From: Cupriavidus pinatubonensis
GTDB taxonomy: Bacteria > Pseudomonadota > Gammaproteobacteria > Burkholderiales > Burkholderiaceae
Assembly: GCF_019602855.1 (NCBI RefSeq)
Contig: NZ_CP080769.1
Coordinates: forward strand, 62,001-126,000
DNA length: 64,000 bases
Reading direction: 5' to 3'
Shown here: one piece after another, positions 37,231 to 46,673 of the stretch
Position numbering within the stretch: position 1 is the stretch's first letter
How the letters are laid out: the number at the start of each line of letters is the position of its first letter
The notes under the pieces: model-generated
The model's database searches: none
What the model saw: only the letters and a program-made list of their open reading frames with translations
What the model was told of the DNA's origin: nothing
Position numbers and translations under genes: made by a program

Positions 37231-38217
37231 ATGCTCCTGCGTCTCTCCGGCCTCTTTGTTCTCGCTTCAGCTTCGATGGCCATCCAGGCGGCCAGTCCTG
37301 CCGACACGGGCCCATTGTCGATGCCGCGGTCCGGCGGCGGATGGGAGGCCCGCCAAGCGCCGGGCTTCTACCGCTTCCGCCTTGGCGCGTTCCGGATCAC
37401 CGCGTTGTCGGACGGCACTGCGCCGCGCGACGTGTCAAAGATCATGAGCAATCCTTCGGCGGTGCGCGAGGCCTACGCGGCAGCCAATCTTGCCCTGCCG
37501 ATCGAGATATCCGTCAACTGCTACCTCATCGATACCGGCGAACGCAATCTCCTGGTGGATACCGGTGCAGGGGAGTTGTTCGGGTCGCTCACCGGCCAGG
37601 TCGTCGCCAACCTTCGTGCGGCCGGCTATGAGCCCGGTGACATCGACGACGTGCTGCTTACACACATCCATGGTGACCATTCCGGGGGGCTTAGTATCGG
37701 CGGGCAGCGCGTATTCCCGAATGCGACGGTGCATGTGGACCAGCGGGATCCCGCACTTTGGCTCAGTGCCGCAGCGGAGGCAAAGGCATCGCCAGGAGCG
37801 CGCAACACATTCCGGCAATCGCATCAGACGGTTGACCCTTACGTTGCAGCAGGCCGGCTCAAGACCTTCGACGGCGCGACGCAGCTCTTTCCTGGCATCC
37901 GCGCGGTACCGCTTTATGGCCATACCCCCGGGATGAGTGGCTACTTCATCGAGAGCGAGGGGCAACGCCTGCTGCTGTGGGGCGACATCATCCACGCCAG
38001 CGAGGTGCAGTTCCGCGCCCCGGCGATCACTATCGACTACGACGTGGACCGGGCAGGCGCCACCGCGACGCGACTGCGCATACTTGCCGAGGCCTCCCGG
38101 GAGGGGTACTTGGTCGGGGGGGCACATTTGACATTCCCGGGAATTGGCCGTGTGCGCGCTGAGAAAACAGGCTTCAGTTGGGTGCCGGAGCCCTACAGCG
38201 TGACATTGGGAAAGTAG
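37231..38217 (+). CDS. Exported metallo-beta-lactamase-fold hydrolase
   Basis: About 328 residues. A hydrophobic signal segment (LLRLSGLFVLASASMAIQA) is followed by the mature protein. THIHGDHSGGL is the HxHxDH zinc motif, and LYGHTPGMSGY and LLWGDIIHASEVQ supply further ligands. It belongs to the broad lactonase/alkyl-hydrolase group. The frame also allows a TTG start at 37201; neither has a clear ribosome site. Regulation by the divergent LysR is likely. The short gap 38218-38486 holds nothing clear. Confidence 0.8.
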   Translation: MLLRLSGLFVLASASMAIQAASPADTGPLSMPRSGGGWEARQAPGFYRFRLGAFRITALSDGTAPRDVSKIMSNPSAVREAYAAANLALPIEISVNCYLIDTGERNLLVDTGAGELFGSLTGQVVANLRAAGYEPGDIDDVLLTHIHGDHSGGLSIGGQRVFPNATVHVDQRDPALWLSAAAEAKASPGARNTFRQSHQTVDPYVAAGRLKTFDGATQLFPGIRAVPLYGHTPGMSGYFIESEGQRLLLWGDIIHASEVQFRAPAITIDYDVDRAGATATRLRILAEASREGYLVGGAHLTFPGIGRVRAEKTGFSWVPEPYSVTLGK

Positions 38218-38486
38218 CGGCAGGCTTTGTGGCCCATTGACGAACAACCCCATCCGCTCCGCGGGAGCGCTCGGAACAACTCGTGTGAAGGAGGGAATTC
38301 GCTCTTTGTGACGGATGCACGCGTAGACAGTTAAGAGGCAGCCGGTGCGGTGACGAGCGTCCACGCCGGCCAACCGACGTCTTCCGACGCCAGCAGGCAG
38401 CGGGCCGTACCCGACCCGAAGCAGCTCCATGGGCTCAGCGCTGATGTGGCGTCCGTTCCCAAAGTGCACCGGTCACTCAGCGTTCT

Positions 38487-39032
38487 ATGGCCGTGATGAG
38501 CAACAAAAAGCACCTTGACAGGTTCTCGCCGCGTTCGGTTCTTGATGCGCTGTGGAAGCACACGGCCGTGCTAATCCCTTCCCATTCACATCCTTGGGCA
38601 GAACGCGACGAGGTGACAGTGGCAGAGCTAAGGGACCAGCCTATGGTGCGGCGCGAGTCGGGGTCGATGACGCAGAAGGCCATCGACGAAGCGCTCCGGC
38701 GGGCTGGCGTCAGGCCGCGCTTCACGCATGAGCTGGGCAGTCGCGAGGCACTGTGCGAGGCGGTCAGCGCGGGGCTTGGATGCGGCATCGTTTGGGATTC
38801 GGAGGCTCAGGCTTCAGAGCGGTTCCGGACCATCCGGTTACAGAGCGAGCCGATCCATAGCACTGACTACCTGTCGTGTTTAAAGAGCGAGCTGTCGCGG
38901 CAGGTGATTCAGGCTCTGTATCGGGTTGCGGGCGCGTTGCCTCGACAACTGGATGCCGGTTCACGGGAACGAAGAATTGAGACTTCCGCAGTTAACACCA
39001 TGCAGCCTCTCTCGCCGCCATCAGCGAGGTGA
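38487..39032 (+). pseudogene. LysR-family regulator, C-terminal fragment
   Basis: The frame contains effector-domain sequence (HSHPWAERDEVTVAELRDQP, LCEAVSAGLGCGIVWDSEAQ) of a LysR protein, but the DNA-binding N-terminus and the first third of the effector domain are missing. The last 30 residues are unlike the family. No ribosome site precedes the ATG. I take it as a truncated relic. Confidence 0.65.
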
Positions 39033-39755
39033 AGAGAGGCCAGCAGGTGCAGAAGTCTGGTTAGACCGTAGCAGCCGTCAGAATGCCCCTTTGACAGTGC
39101 CGGAGAACGTCGGTAACTGGCCTGCGACTACAGCCAGTTAAAGAGAGGGGCGGGGGAGCGGCGCATCGCGGCCCGTTTCTACCTTCGGCTTCGCGCAATT
39201 CGTAGCGATGGCTTCACGCTGTTCGGAGGATTGTTGCGGAACGCGTTCTTCGTTTCGTCACCTATGCCGTCATAGAAGGCAATCAATTGCCGTGCGACCA
39301 GCATGCTGCCCGGGCCTATTCGCACACGCGCTCGTAACGAGCGTTCCGTCACCATGTGCCCGATCGTGAGGACCCAGCTAGAGGAAAGGTTGGACCGACG
39401 GCCATCGGCATCAGGTCAGAAGCCGTGAACGGCCTGGCGAAATAACAGTGGCGGTCGCTCGATTGCATCCCTCCGTCCTCCGAGAGAAGTTTCTCTTTGC
39501 CTGTTTCGCTTGATACGAGGTAGCGAAGAAATTAGTGGCGCTAAAATCAGAATTAAATACGAATAAATTCACAGAAAAGACCCGTTCGGGTGAATTAAAT
39601 TTAATTTTTCTCGGACTTATCGCGCTGATAAAATTTCCGCTGCGGCGGGTCTCTTTTACTTTTGGTTTGGTTTTTTTTGTGCGGGATATTTAAAATCCGC
39701 GTAGGGCGGGATGGCGGATGCATTGTTGAGGCGATGCGCTCTCGGGATAATAAGA
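39033..39755. other. Gene-free stretch, AT-rich at its right end
   Basis: About 720 bases without a convincing gene. On the minus strand 39160-39330 a short frame with LIAFYDGIGDETKNAFRNNP recalls the C-terminal block of the HD proteins in this window, but it is too short to call. The segment 39520-39700 is AT-rich and may hold the promoter of the acetyltransferase gene. Confidence 0.35.
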
Positions 39756-40199
39756 ATGATACGCGATATGAGAATTCGAGCCGCCGGGCCAGCGGATGTG
39801 GCGGCAATCACTGAGGTATTCCACGCGTGCGGTCTGATGGGCGGCGATATCGACCCCTCGTCCTCCTTCTACAGCCTGGCAGTGCAAGGAGAAAAGGTCA
39901 TCGGTTGTGCCTGCGGTGAGGTGCATGAGGAGACGGTCATTATTCAAGCCGCCGCGGTGCTCGACGAATACAGGGGGCGCCAGGTTGCGACTCATCTGGT
40001 CAGAGCCATTTTGATGCGCGCCCGCGCTAATGGTTGCACTCGAGCTGCGGTGCTGACATCTGAGCATCCCGCGTTCTTTGCCCGCTTCGGGTTTACGCTC
40101 ACCGCGTTGGACGACATGCCTCAGAAGATGAAGCTAACCACTGATTTCCTCCGGCGATTTGGTGCAAGGACACACTACATGTGCCGTCATCTCGACTGA
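39756..40199 (+). CDS. GNAT-family N-acetyltransferase
   Basis: About 147 residues. The acetyl-CoA binding motif A reads VLDEYRGRQVATHLVRAI (the R-x2-G-x-A loop), preceded by beta strands with VIGCACGEVHEE and followed by AFFARFGFT, a typical GNAT motif B. The substrate is unknown. ATG 39756 or 39768 are both possible starts. It stands alone. Confidence 0.8.
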   Translation: MIRDMRIRAAGPADVAAITEVFHACGLMGGDIDPSSSFYSLAVQGEKVIGCACGEVHEETVIIQAAAVLDEYRGRQVATHLVRAILMRARANGCTRAAVLTSEHPAFFARFGFTLTALDDMPQKMKLTTDFLRRFGARTHYMCRHLD

Positions 40200-41024
40200 G
40201 CGGGCGGAGGTGCCTGGAGTGGCAGCTAGTTCACAAGAGGCTGGACGTGACGGAAACTCAACCCGCGATAGGGAAGACTGATGAACCTTGGATTTGCTTT
40301 GGAGGTGCAACGCGCCACATTGATGTCTTCTGCAGCCATCCTTTACACTGAACCGTGTTTGCGTTGCTGCGTTGCAACATACGATATCGGTGACTCTTAA
40401 ATCTGTATTAAATATGATTTAATCTGGTTCCGCAGCGGAACGGCTGCACCACTTGTGCGCCGCTGCGCAGGACCGGATCGATGCCCCCGCCTCGCTCCGG
40501 TTTTTTTTCGCTACATAGAGCGTTTTCATCTCCCAGGCGGCGGATGATGGTAAGCCATCAGCGTTTCGCTTTCTTCGCTGGCTCAAAAGCCGCCGCTCTT
40601 AGAGTTAGTTCCGGGCTGGGGGTTAATCCGCACGTGCCGGTCCTCCCAACTTGGATTGTTATTTCTGCACGGCCATCTCACGGATGCTTGAATGTGGCGA
40701 GGTCGGTACTCGCAGCGGACTGGTCGGGCGCAAAGCACTCGCCGGCTTCTATCGTTACGTGGATGACAACAAGCAGGTCCTTGCCGTTGCCCGTCCCGTC
40801 GGCGCCTTGCCCCGGATCGTCCGCTCTTACCTTCCCGCTGATGGGCCCGCTTCACTCGCGGAGATCGTGAAGCCTCTACCTTCTCATCGCCGCCCACTAC
40901 ACTCGCCAGACGGGTTCCGCTAAGTTTAGTGTGGCCGAAGCCGTGAATTCCGAACTTGCTAGCGCGACGCCCAATTTCGCAGCGGATAACCCGCGCAAGA
41001 TAGTGGACTTAGTCAACTCCCAAC
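40200..41024. other. Gene-free stretch
   Basis: About 820 bases. Several frames are open on both strands but none looks coding, and I recognise no similarity. An AT-rich spot with ATTAAATATGATTTAAT lies near 40406-40424. Confidence 0.35.
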
Positions 41025-41309
41025 TCAGTGCTTCTGCGCGTGTTTGGTGTTCCGATGCATGCGATTGTCTTGTGCCTTTTCGTGGCTCGAGCCTTCCAGA
41101 CTTCTCCGGTCCTCAGCACGCTGTTGGCCCTTGTCGCGGTCGCTGGAAAACGAGCCATTGGAATTTGTCATGGCCTCTTTGCTTGCGTGGCTAGGAGCCG
41201 CGCTACCGAAGTTGCCACCACCGCCTCCACCACCGCCACGCGCGGAAGCAGTAAGACTCAAGCCAAGCAGCAGACTTCCGACAGCAACTACCAGTGTTTT
41301 CTTGAACAT
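41025..41309 (-). CDS. Small exported glycine-rich protein
   Basis: About 94 residues. The signal peptide MFKKTLVVAVGSLLLGLSLT ends at SARG and is followed by eight glycines and a polar, charged tail rich in S, D, R, H and K. AAGGGG lies before the ATG at 41309. Proteins of this kind are common in Cupriavidus and usually annotated as hypothetical. No domain is recognised. A stress or surface role is only a guess. Confidence 0.7.
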   Translation of the reverse strand: MFKKTLVVAVGSLLLGLSLTASARGGGGGGGGNFGSAAPSHASKEAMTNSNGSFSSDRDKGQQRAEDRRSLEGSSHEKAQDNRMHRNTKHAQKH

Positions 41310-41433
41310 CACGTCCCCTTACAAATGTCGAGAGTAATCTCACTCACCCCTAATATAGCCTGAGACGGGTTGGTGCCGCGTAATAAACGGTAAGGTAACC
41401 AGCGAATCCAAATCATGAAGTAGAACTATTGAA

Positions 41434-41855
41434 GATGAGAGCCTGGCAAATACTGAAATGGTCGAGTACTGGGCTAGCCACGGTCGGCGTCGTTGCTGCC
41501 GTGATGTTTGCGTGGTTAGCAGAGGGAAGGCTGTCTACGCCAGCCAATGTGCCGCGTGTCAGGCGGCAGAGAAGTAGTTCCAAATCCGGACGCGACAGAC
41601 AAAGCGCTGGCAAACCTTGAGGGCCAGCCGAGCTGGCGAAGTCGCGGACCAAACGGACGACTGCCGGCACCGCCTCACGATGCGAGCGGCCATACCTGGC
41701 ACCATCCCGACCAAGTACTGTTTTCAATTACCAAAAATGGACTGGTTCCCAACGAGACTGCGCCCTCTGGCTATGAAAGCGATATGCCTGCTTTCAAAGC
41801 TACCTTGTTGGACTCGGACATCGCCGCTGCGCTTGCCTATATCAAGAGCGCTTGA
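41434..41855 (+). pseudogene. Membrane-anchored c-type cytochrome, frameshifted, heme motif mutated
   Basis: The first frame gives a membrane anchor (WSSTGLATVGVVAAVMFAWL). A second frame near 41530-41565 gives VYASQCAACQAAE, a CxxCH heme site in which histidine is glutamine. The third frame from about 41570 gives DKALANLEGQPSWRSRGPNG and ESDMPAFKATLLDSDIAAAL, then the final helix. Two shifts and the lost axial ligand show a dead gene. The methionine ligand region (SDMPAF) remains. Confidence 0.65.
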
Positions 41856-42117
41856 CCGGAAAGCCTGCAAGCCGCTCAACGAGAGGCAACCAGGGAATAC
41901 AGGAGCCGATAGCTAAACTGGCAAGGAAGCGTCGACTGGGGCGGCACCTTGTCATATCTGTTTGTGCGGCTCACATAAGCCATTGCCAGAGACGCGTCCA
42001 TGGAGATACTTTGATGCAAAACAAAACGAGGGAATCATGTGTAGGCGCATCGCACAGTTCAGCCCGTTTGCCATATGGGAAGCCGAACTGGGGGTCCAAT
42101 GCGTCTACTCGGGCAGG

Positions 42118-42204
42118 CTACCCCAGCCAAGCGTGGTACTGCACGGCCAGCAGGGCGACAAGCGCAATATTCCAGAGGGCTCTTTTCATAGCTATAGTCG
42201 GCAT
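42118..42204 (-). CDS. 28-residue hydrophobic peptide, FtsB-like N-terminus
   Basis: ATG 42204 opens MPTIAMKRALWNIALVALLA and continues to VQYHAWLG before TAG. The sequence resembles the first membrane helix of the division protein FtsB (aLvallalvQy-x-lWlG), yet ends where the coiled coil should start. It could be an FtsB fragment or a genuine small membrane protein co-transcribed with the gene at 42222, which ends 17 bases upstream. Confidence 0.3.
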   Translation of the reverse strand: MPTIAMKRALWNIALVALLAVQYHAWLG

Positions 42205-42221
42205 TGCTGAAATTTTCCTGG

Positions 42222-42512
42222 TTACTTGCTGGGTTTTTTCTTGTTTGGCTGGGAAATAGCGGCTGGAGGCTGGGCAATAAGCAGAGGCTGGGCCGCTGGG
42301 CTAGGCGTCGTTGCTGGCGTCTTTTCGGGGGCAGGCGCTTGGGGGAGTTGACCGTTCTCATAACCCGTTGAAACCGATTCCAGGTAGCCGGGTGGAAACT
42401 TCTGTTCCGTTGTTGCCGCCGGCTCGCCATGCGCGACAGCGCAGCATGTAAGGGCGCTTATGGCAATAACTTTCCGCCAAGCTGTGCGCAGAAGGGGGGC
42501 GGTGAGCCTCAT
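42222..42512 (-). CDS. Small exported proline/alanine-rich protein
   Basis: About 96 residues. AAGGAG is at good distance from ATG 42512. The signal segment (RKVIAISALTCCAVAHG) is followed by FPPGYLESVSTGYENGQLPQ and a tail rich in P, A, Q and K. No domain is recognised. It may accompany the broken cytochrome gene but no function can be given. Confidence 0.6.
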   Translation of the reverse strand: MRLTAPLLRTAWRKVIAISALTCCAVAHGEPAATTEQKFPPGYLESVSTGYENGQLPQAPAPEKTPATTPSPAAQPLLIAQPPAAISQPNKKKPSK

Positions 42513-43522
42513 GGGCAACTCCTTATCAAGGGGGCGTCAGCCCCTAATTCGCTTACCAATTCAAGCTTGTGCTCAACTGTAAAGCGACAACGAGTTCTGG
42601 CGTTATGTCAGGTTGGGATGTGGAGTCGACCGTAGCTAGAGTCGTGCCAAGCCTGCTGTGAGGCCAGAAGCCGGCATGGACAGGCAGGCCAATTAAATTG
42701 AGTTGTATTAAAACGTTTCACTTTCAATATGTCGCAATCGGCACCGGCCTGCAATGGCTGACACCATGGCGACTAACCAGGAAGCCGGAAGTGGCCAATT
42801 TTCAGTAGGTTAGTACGAACGAGGAAATGCTGGCCATCGTTGTCCTTTCTCTAAATCCTGTTGCAAACCTGTGACAAAGGATTTTTTTGTCAGAATAAAT
42901 AAATCTTAATTTCACTGAGGTGAGCGTATAATGAAATTAATTCTGTTTAAGCCAGATTTAAATGTTGCGAATGTGCGTTGGCGCCAAGATGACCCATTCG
43001 GGTGAGGGAAAACTAGAGTGTCCTATGGCATCTTGCTCGAGGTGGGACTTGACATCAATGGACATCGCCGTTTTATTCCAGCAGAAAGCGGGCGAACGGC
43101 CCGACGATAGACGATATAGGCGGTCGATCCATCCTCGACGGTGACTGAATCTACGCGCGGGCTTTCCGGGCAGCTCGGCGCTTATAGCGCTTAGTACAGT
43201 CCCAATTCCAGTGCTGGCTTCGAAACGGAGACGCTTGGCAGGCAATGCAGCTACTGCCAGCCTACGCTCAAGATTCATTCGAACGACCGCTTGCTGACTG
43301 GAACTGCCATGTGAATGTCTCAACGATGCATCGGACGAGCGTCCCATCATGGCCGAGAACGCCCTGAAGTAGGCAGACTTTCATCTGTTCTGCCATTCGA
43401 TCGAAACATCGACGCCGACGTATTGAACATCTGTGCGGAAGTGAACATACGGCGGCGAAGCTTTTTCATACCGTCTTTAAGTTGGAAAGCGCGCGTCGCG
43501 CGGCAAAGCACCGGAGGCGATA
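42513..43522. other. Gene-free stretch
   Basis: About 1 kb without a convincing gene. It contains a 7-base inverted repeat TGACAAA / TTTGTCA (42872-42892) and an AT-rich segment (42850-42960). No similarity is recognised on either strand. Confidence 0.4.
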
Positions 43523-44317
43523 TTGGCATCACTACTTTATGGTGCCGGCTGGGGCGGCGGGCTGGTGTTTGCGATCGGATTATTCACCAGTATCTTGCTT
43601 GGCTTGGAACTGGGCCGGCTGGTGTGGCGATGGCAGATTGCCTCCGGTCGGGAACCGGAAACAACGGGCGTCAGCGCAGTCGCCAGCGCGATATTTGCAC
43701 TGCTTGGGCTATTGATCGCCTTCACCTTTTCCGGGGCGGCAAGCCGCTTTGATATGCGGCGTACGCTGATCGTCCAGGAAGCCAATGACATCGGCACGGC
43801 TTACTTGCGCCTGGATCTGCTGCCGCAACCGGCGCGCGGTGAGTTGCAGGAGATATTCCGGCAGTATCTGGATGCCCGGCTTGACGCCTATCGAGCCGTC
43901 CCCGACCGAAAACGCGTCGATGCAGCCCTGGCCCGTTCGGACGGACTGCGTGAGCGCCTCTGGACAAGATCCGTAACGGAGTCCCAGCGAACCACCAGTA
44001 CGGCGGCCACGATGCTCCTGCTGCCAGCGCTCAATGCAGCGTTCGATACGGCATCGACCCGGCTCGCTGCCACGAAGGAACATCCGCCCACCGTCATATT
44101 TGGCATGCTTTTGGCGCTTTGCTGGATCGGGGCCCTGTTCGCGGGCTATGGCATGGCCAGCAACGGTCCGCGTAACTGGTTGCATGCGCTTTTCTTCGTG
44201 GCCACACTGGCCGGGACGCTCTATGTCATCGTCGACCTGGAGTTTCCGCGGTTGGGCCTGATCCGCGTTGATGCGTTTGACGAGGTGTTGCAGGACGTCC
44301 GCAATGGAATGCGATGA
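43523..44317 (+). CDS. Membrane protein of the bestrophin-like/DUF4239 type
   Basis: Of 264 residues with about four membrane segments: two near the N-terminus (VFAIGLFTSILLGLELGRLV and SAIFALLGLLIAFTFSGAAS) and two near the C-terminus (VIFGMLLALCWIGALFAGYG and LFFVATLAGTLYVIVDLEFP), with a long soluble helical middle. This layout and the DLEFPRLGLIRVD ending match DUF4239 proteins of unknown function. The start is TTG 43523 with GGAGG nearby. Confidence 0.7.
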   Translation: MASLLYGAGWGGGLVFAIGLFTSILLGLELGRLVWRWQIASGREPETTGVSAVASAIFALLGLLIAFTFSGAASRFDMRRTLIVQEANDIGTAYLRLDLLPQPARGELQEIFRQYLDARLDAYRAVPDRKRVDAALARSDGLRERLWTRSVTESQRTTSTAATMLLLPALNAAFDTASTRLAATKEHPPTVIFGMLLALCWIGALFAGYGMASNGPRNWLHALFFVATLAGTLYVIVDLEFPRLGLIRVDAFDEVLQDVRNGMR

Positions 44318-44486
44318 TCGGGCCGGTGCAGCATGCCGCCGCCAGTGCCCAGACACGGGAGAGAGGCCAATGAGCGTGCTGTCGGCCATTGGAGGCGGAG
44401 GACCGTACCCGACCCACTACGGTCACTGGACCACGCGCTTCACTAACGGCGGATTCCTTGTGCGGATTCAACCGGTCGTCTGAATG

Positions 44487-44850
44487 GCACGGTCGGGGCA
44501 ACCTCGCACGCCGCTTCGGTGAAGTACACAGAACGCCTGGCCCGGCCGCTCAATGTCTCCGGGCCGGAGTCCATCATGCTTAAAGTACGCAAGACCATCC
44601 ACCTGCTGCAGCCGATCGAGCAGGCGACTGTAGAAGAGGGGCGCTCCATCTTCATCTGAGCGGTGCGGACCATGCAGCGTCAACTTCTGGCAGCGGGCAC
44701 CAGCTTCTCGAACCTCGTTGATGATGTGCGCCAGGAGCTCGCCGCGTGCTACCTATCTAACAAACGCTATCCAATAGGTAGGATGGCCACGCTGCTGGGA
44801 TATTCGCGCCCATCTTCGTTTACGCAGTGGGTTAGTGACCTGCCGGGCGG
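44487..44850 (+). pseudogene. AraC-family regulator remnant
   Basis: One frame has SVKYTERLARPLNVSGPESI and MLKVRKTIHLLQP up to a TGA at 44657. After it, the sequence MQRQLLAAGTSFSNLVDDVR and YPIGRMATLLGYSRPSSFTQ matches the second helix-turn-helix of AraC regulators of the OruR type. The N-terminal half is missing, the first helix-turn-helix is partly deleted and the end is lost. It is a relic. Confidence 0.65.
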
Positions 44851-44966
44851 CGGTGACTGCAGTGGCCTCTAAGCGCGTGGCGGCCGCCGCGGAGCGAGGG
44901 CGCGCCGGTCGTCGCCCAAATCCATGGCGTGCTGCGCTCTAGAATGCTGCGCTGAGCTGAGCGGCG

Positions 44967-45142
44967 TCAGAGGTGTGACAACGCCAGCTTCGCCGCCAGT
45001 CCGAGGAACACAAGTCCGGCGAACCTCACCAACCCAAAAGTTGTGATCTTCTTCCTGGCGTTCCTGCCGCAGTTCGTCGTGGCAGGGCAAGGCAGCGTGG
45101 CGCTGCAAGTCCTGCTGCTCGGCATCGTTGGCGTCGTCCCAC
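44967..45142. pseudogene. LysE-family exporter fragments in opposite orientations
   Basis: On the minus strand 45030-44967 the residues RFAGLVFLGLAAKLALSHL form a LysE C-terminus. Directly beside it on the plus strand, 45022-45142, LTNPKVVIFFLAFLPQFVVA and GSVALQVLLLGIVG form the central conserved part of the same family. One piece has therefore been inverted relative to the other. Neither is functional. Confidence 0.55.
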
Positions 45143-45465
45143 GCCATACCGTGGACGATGACTTCCGCACCGTACTGCCGGATCAATGCCTTTGCGCGCG
45201 CTGTGGTGGATTCGGGTACCACCACCGTTACCGGGATCGACAGGCGGCTTCCGGCGTAAGCCACGGCGATTCCCGCATTGCCGCCCGATGACGAGATGAA
45301 CAGCAGCTTGCCCTGTCGCATATATGTCTCGCAGGCGACACCGATGCCACGCAGCTTGAACGATCCGGACGGCTGCAGCGATTCCAGCTTGAGCCAGACA
45401 GTACGTCCGGCCGCTGCGCTCAGCGATGGCGAGGCCAGCAGCGGGGTCTCGACGTGTAGTGCCAT
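45143..45465 (-). pseudogene. Serine/threonine dehydratase (PLP), N-terminal fragment
   Basis: From ATG 45465 the frame gives WLKLESLQPSGSFKLRGIGV with the PLP lysine, then SSSGGNAGIAVAYAGSRLSI and VTVVVPESTTARAKALIRQY, the classical start of fold type II dehydratases. After VHGMAWDDANDAEQQ (near 45130) the frame runs into inverted LysE sequence. About two thirds of the enzyme is missing. Confidence 0.7.
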
Positions 45466-45559
45466 GTCAGTTTCCAAGCTTGCAGGTCAGGAAGTCGTCG
45501 ATGTACGCGGCCGGTATCGAGCAGGTGGACTGCGAGCAGGCGTAGTCCTGCCCCAGCCA

Positions 45560-46546
45560 TCACGCGATCTCGACTACCACCTTGGCGCGCGCGGTGCCTG
45601 CGGTGACGAGTTCGTATGCCTGCTCCGCCTGGGCCAGCGTGAAGCGGCGCGGATCGACCACCGGCCGCAACAGCCCGCTTTCCACCAGCCGCGTGGCCTC
45701 GCTCATTATCTCGCCGTGATGGGCGCGCAGCTTGCCGGTGAGCAGCGGATACAGTGTGAACACGCCCGAGTAGGTGGCTTCGCGGAATGACAGCGGGGCC
45801 AGGGCATGCGTTCCCCAGCCCAGCGCGCTCACCACGTGGCCGAAGTGCTTCACCGCAGTGAACGAGGCATCCAGCGTCGGGCCGCCGACCGTGTCGACGA
45901 CCAGCTCGAAGCCTTCACCCTGCGTGTGCGCGGCGACATACGCTTCGACAGGCTGCGCGCGGTAGTCAATGGGCGTTGCGCCGAGCTTGCCCACCAGGTC
46001 AAGATCCTTCTCACTGGCCGTGGCAAACACTGTGGCGCCCAGCGCGCGTGCCAGTTGCACCGCGATGTGGCCCACGCCGCCAGCGCCGCCTTGCACGAGC
46101 ACGGTCTGGCCGGTCTGGAGATGCGCCCGATCGACGATACCGGCATAGGCCGTGATAAAAGCCAGCGGCAGGGCAGCGGCCTCACGCATCGACAGATTCG
46201 ACGGCTTGCGGGCCAGCAGGTTGGCGTCGACGGCGGCGTACTGCGCGAGCGAACCCTGCAGGCCGCCCACGCCGCCGGTCATGCCGTAGACTTCATCGCC
46301 AGGGTGAAAAGCGGTAACGCCTGCACCGACTGCTTCCACCGTGCCGGCCATGTCAATGCCAAGCACGAGTGGTAGCGGATGCCGCGCATGCGCGGCGGCG
46401 CCCGCCCGGATCTTGGTGTCGAGCGGATTGAGGCCGCTCGCAGCGATGCGTACAAGTACCTGCCCAGGGCCAGGGGTGGGCCGGGGCTGTGTGGTTGGTT
46501 CGAGGGGGCCGTTGTAGTGGTTCAGCACCAGGGCCTGCATGGACAT
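45560..46546 (-). CDS. Quinone oxidoreductase/zinc-independent MDR dehydrogenase
   Basis: About 328 residues. The GroES-like part has ASGLNPLDTKIRAG, and the NADP motif is VQGGAGGVGHIAVQLARALG. No structural zinc cysteines are present. It is a distinct relative of the enzyme at 21942. ATG 46546 has GGAGG 5 bases before it. It is divergent from a LysR gene at 46674, with a perfect palindrome in the gap, and is thus a regulator-plus-reductase module like that at 20.9-22.9 kb. Confidence 0.88.
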   Translation of the reverse strand: MSMQALVLNHYNGPLEPTTQPRPTPGPGQVLVRIAASGLNPLDTKIRAGAAAHARHPLPLVLGIDMAGTVEAVGAGVTAFHPGDEVYGMTGGVGGLQGSLAQYAAVDANLLARKPSNLSMREAAALPLAFITAYAGIVDRAHLQTGQTVLVQGGAGGVGHIAVQLARALGATVFATASEKDLDLVGKLGATPIDYRAQPVEAYVAAHTQGEGFELVVDTVGGPTLDASFTAVKHFGHVVSALGWGTHALAPLSFREATYSGVFTLYPLLTGKLRAHHGEIMSEATRLVESGLLRPVVDPRRFTLAQAEQAYELVTAGTARAKVVVEIA

Positions 46547-46621
46547 CGTCACCTCCTGTGTTTCCTTTCGGTCGTCACGCCTGGCAATCTTGCATTCCGC
46601 GTGTCGTTGGACTCATGATGG

Positions 46622-46641
46622 TTCATGCGCAATCGCATGAA
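46622..46641. promoter_or_regulatory. Perfect 8-base inverted repeat, likely LysR operator
   Basis: TTCATGCG (46622-46629) and CGCATGAA (46634-46641) around a 4-base centre CAAT. It lies in the 127-base gap between the divergent reductase and LysR genes, a position and size that fit a LysR recognition site. Confidence 0.55.
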
Positions 46642-46673
46642 AACCAATAATCCTGAATGGTGGCTAGTCATAG

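Noticed and set aside
37435..38469. 344-codon minus-strand frame opposite the metallo-beta-lactamase gene
   Set aside because: No domain or start signal; the plus strand has the HxHxDH motif and signal peptide.
39160..39330. Minus-strand fragment resembling the C-terminus of the HD proteins
   Set aside because: Only about ten residues agree and no HD motif is present; too short to support.
40583..40923. Open frames in the 40.2-41.0 kb gap
   Set aside because: Composition is unlike the neighbouring genes, and no similarity or ribosome site was found on either strand.
42872..42892. TGACAAA/TTTGTCA hairpin as a terminator
   Set aside because: No gene ends nearby and the T run lies in the loop rather than after the stem.
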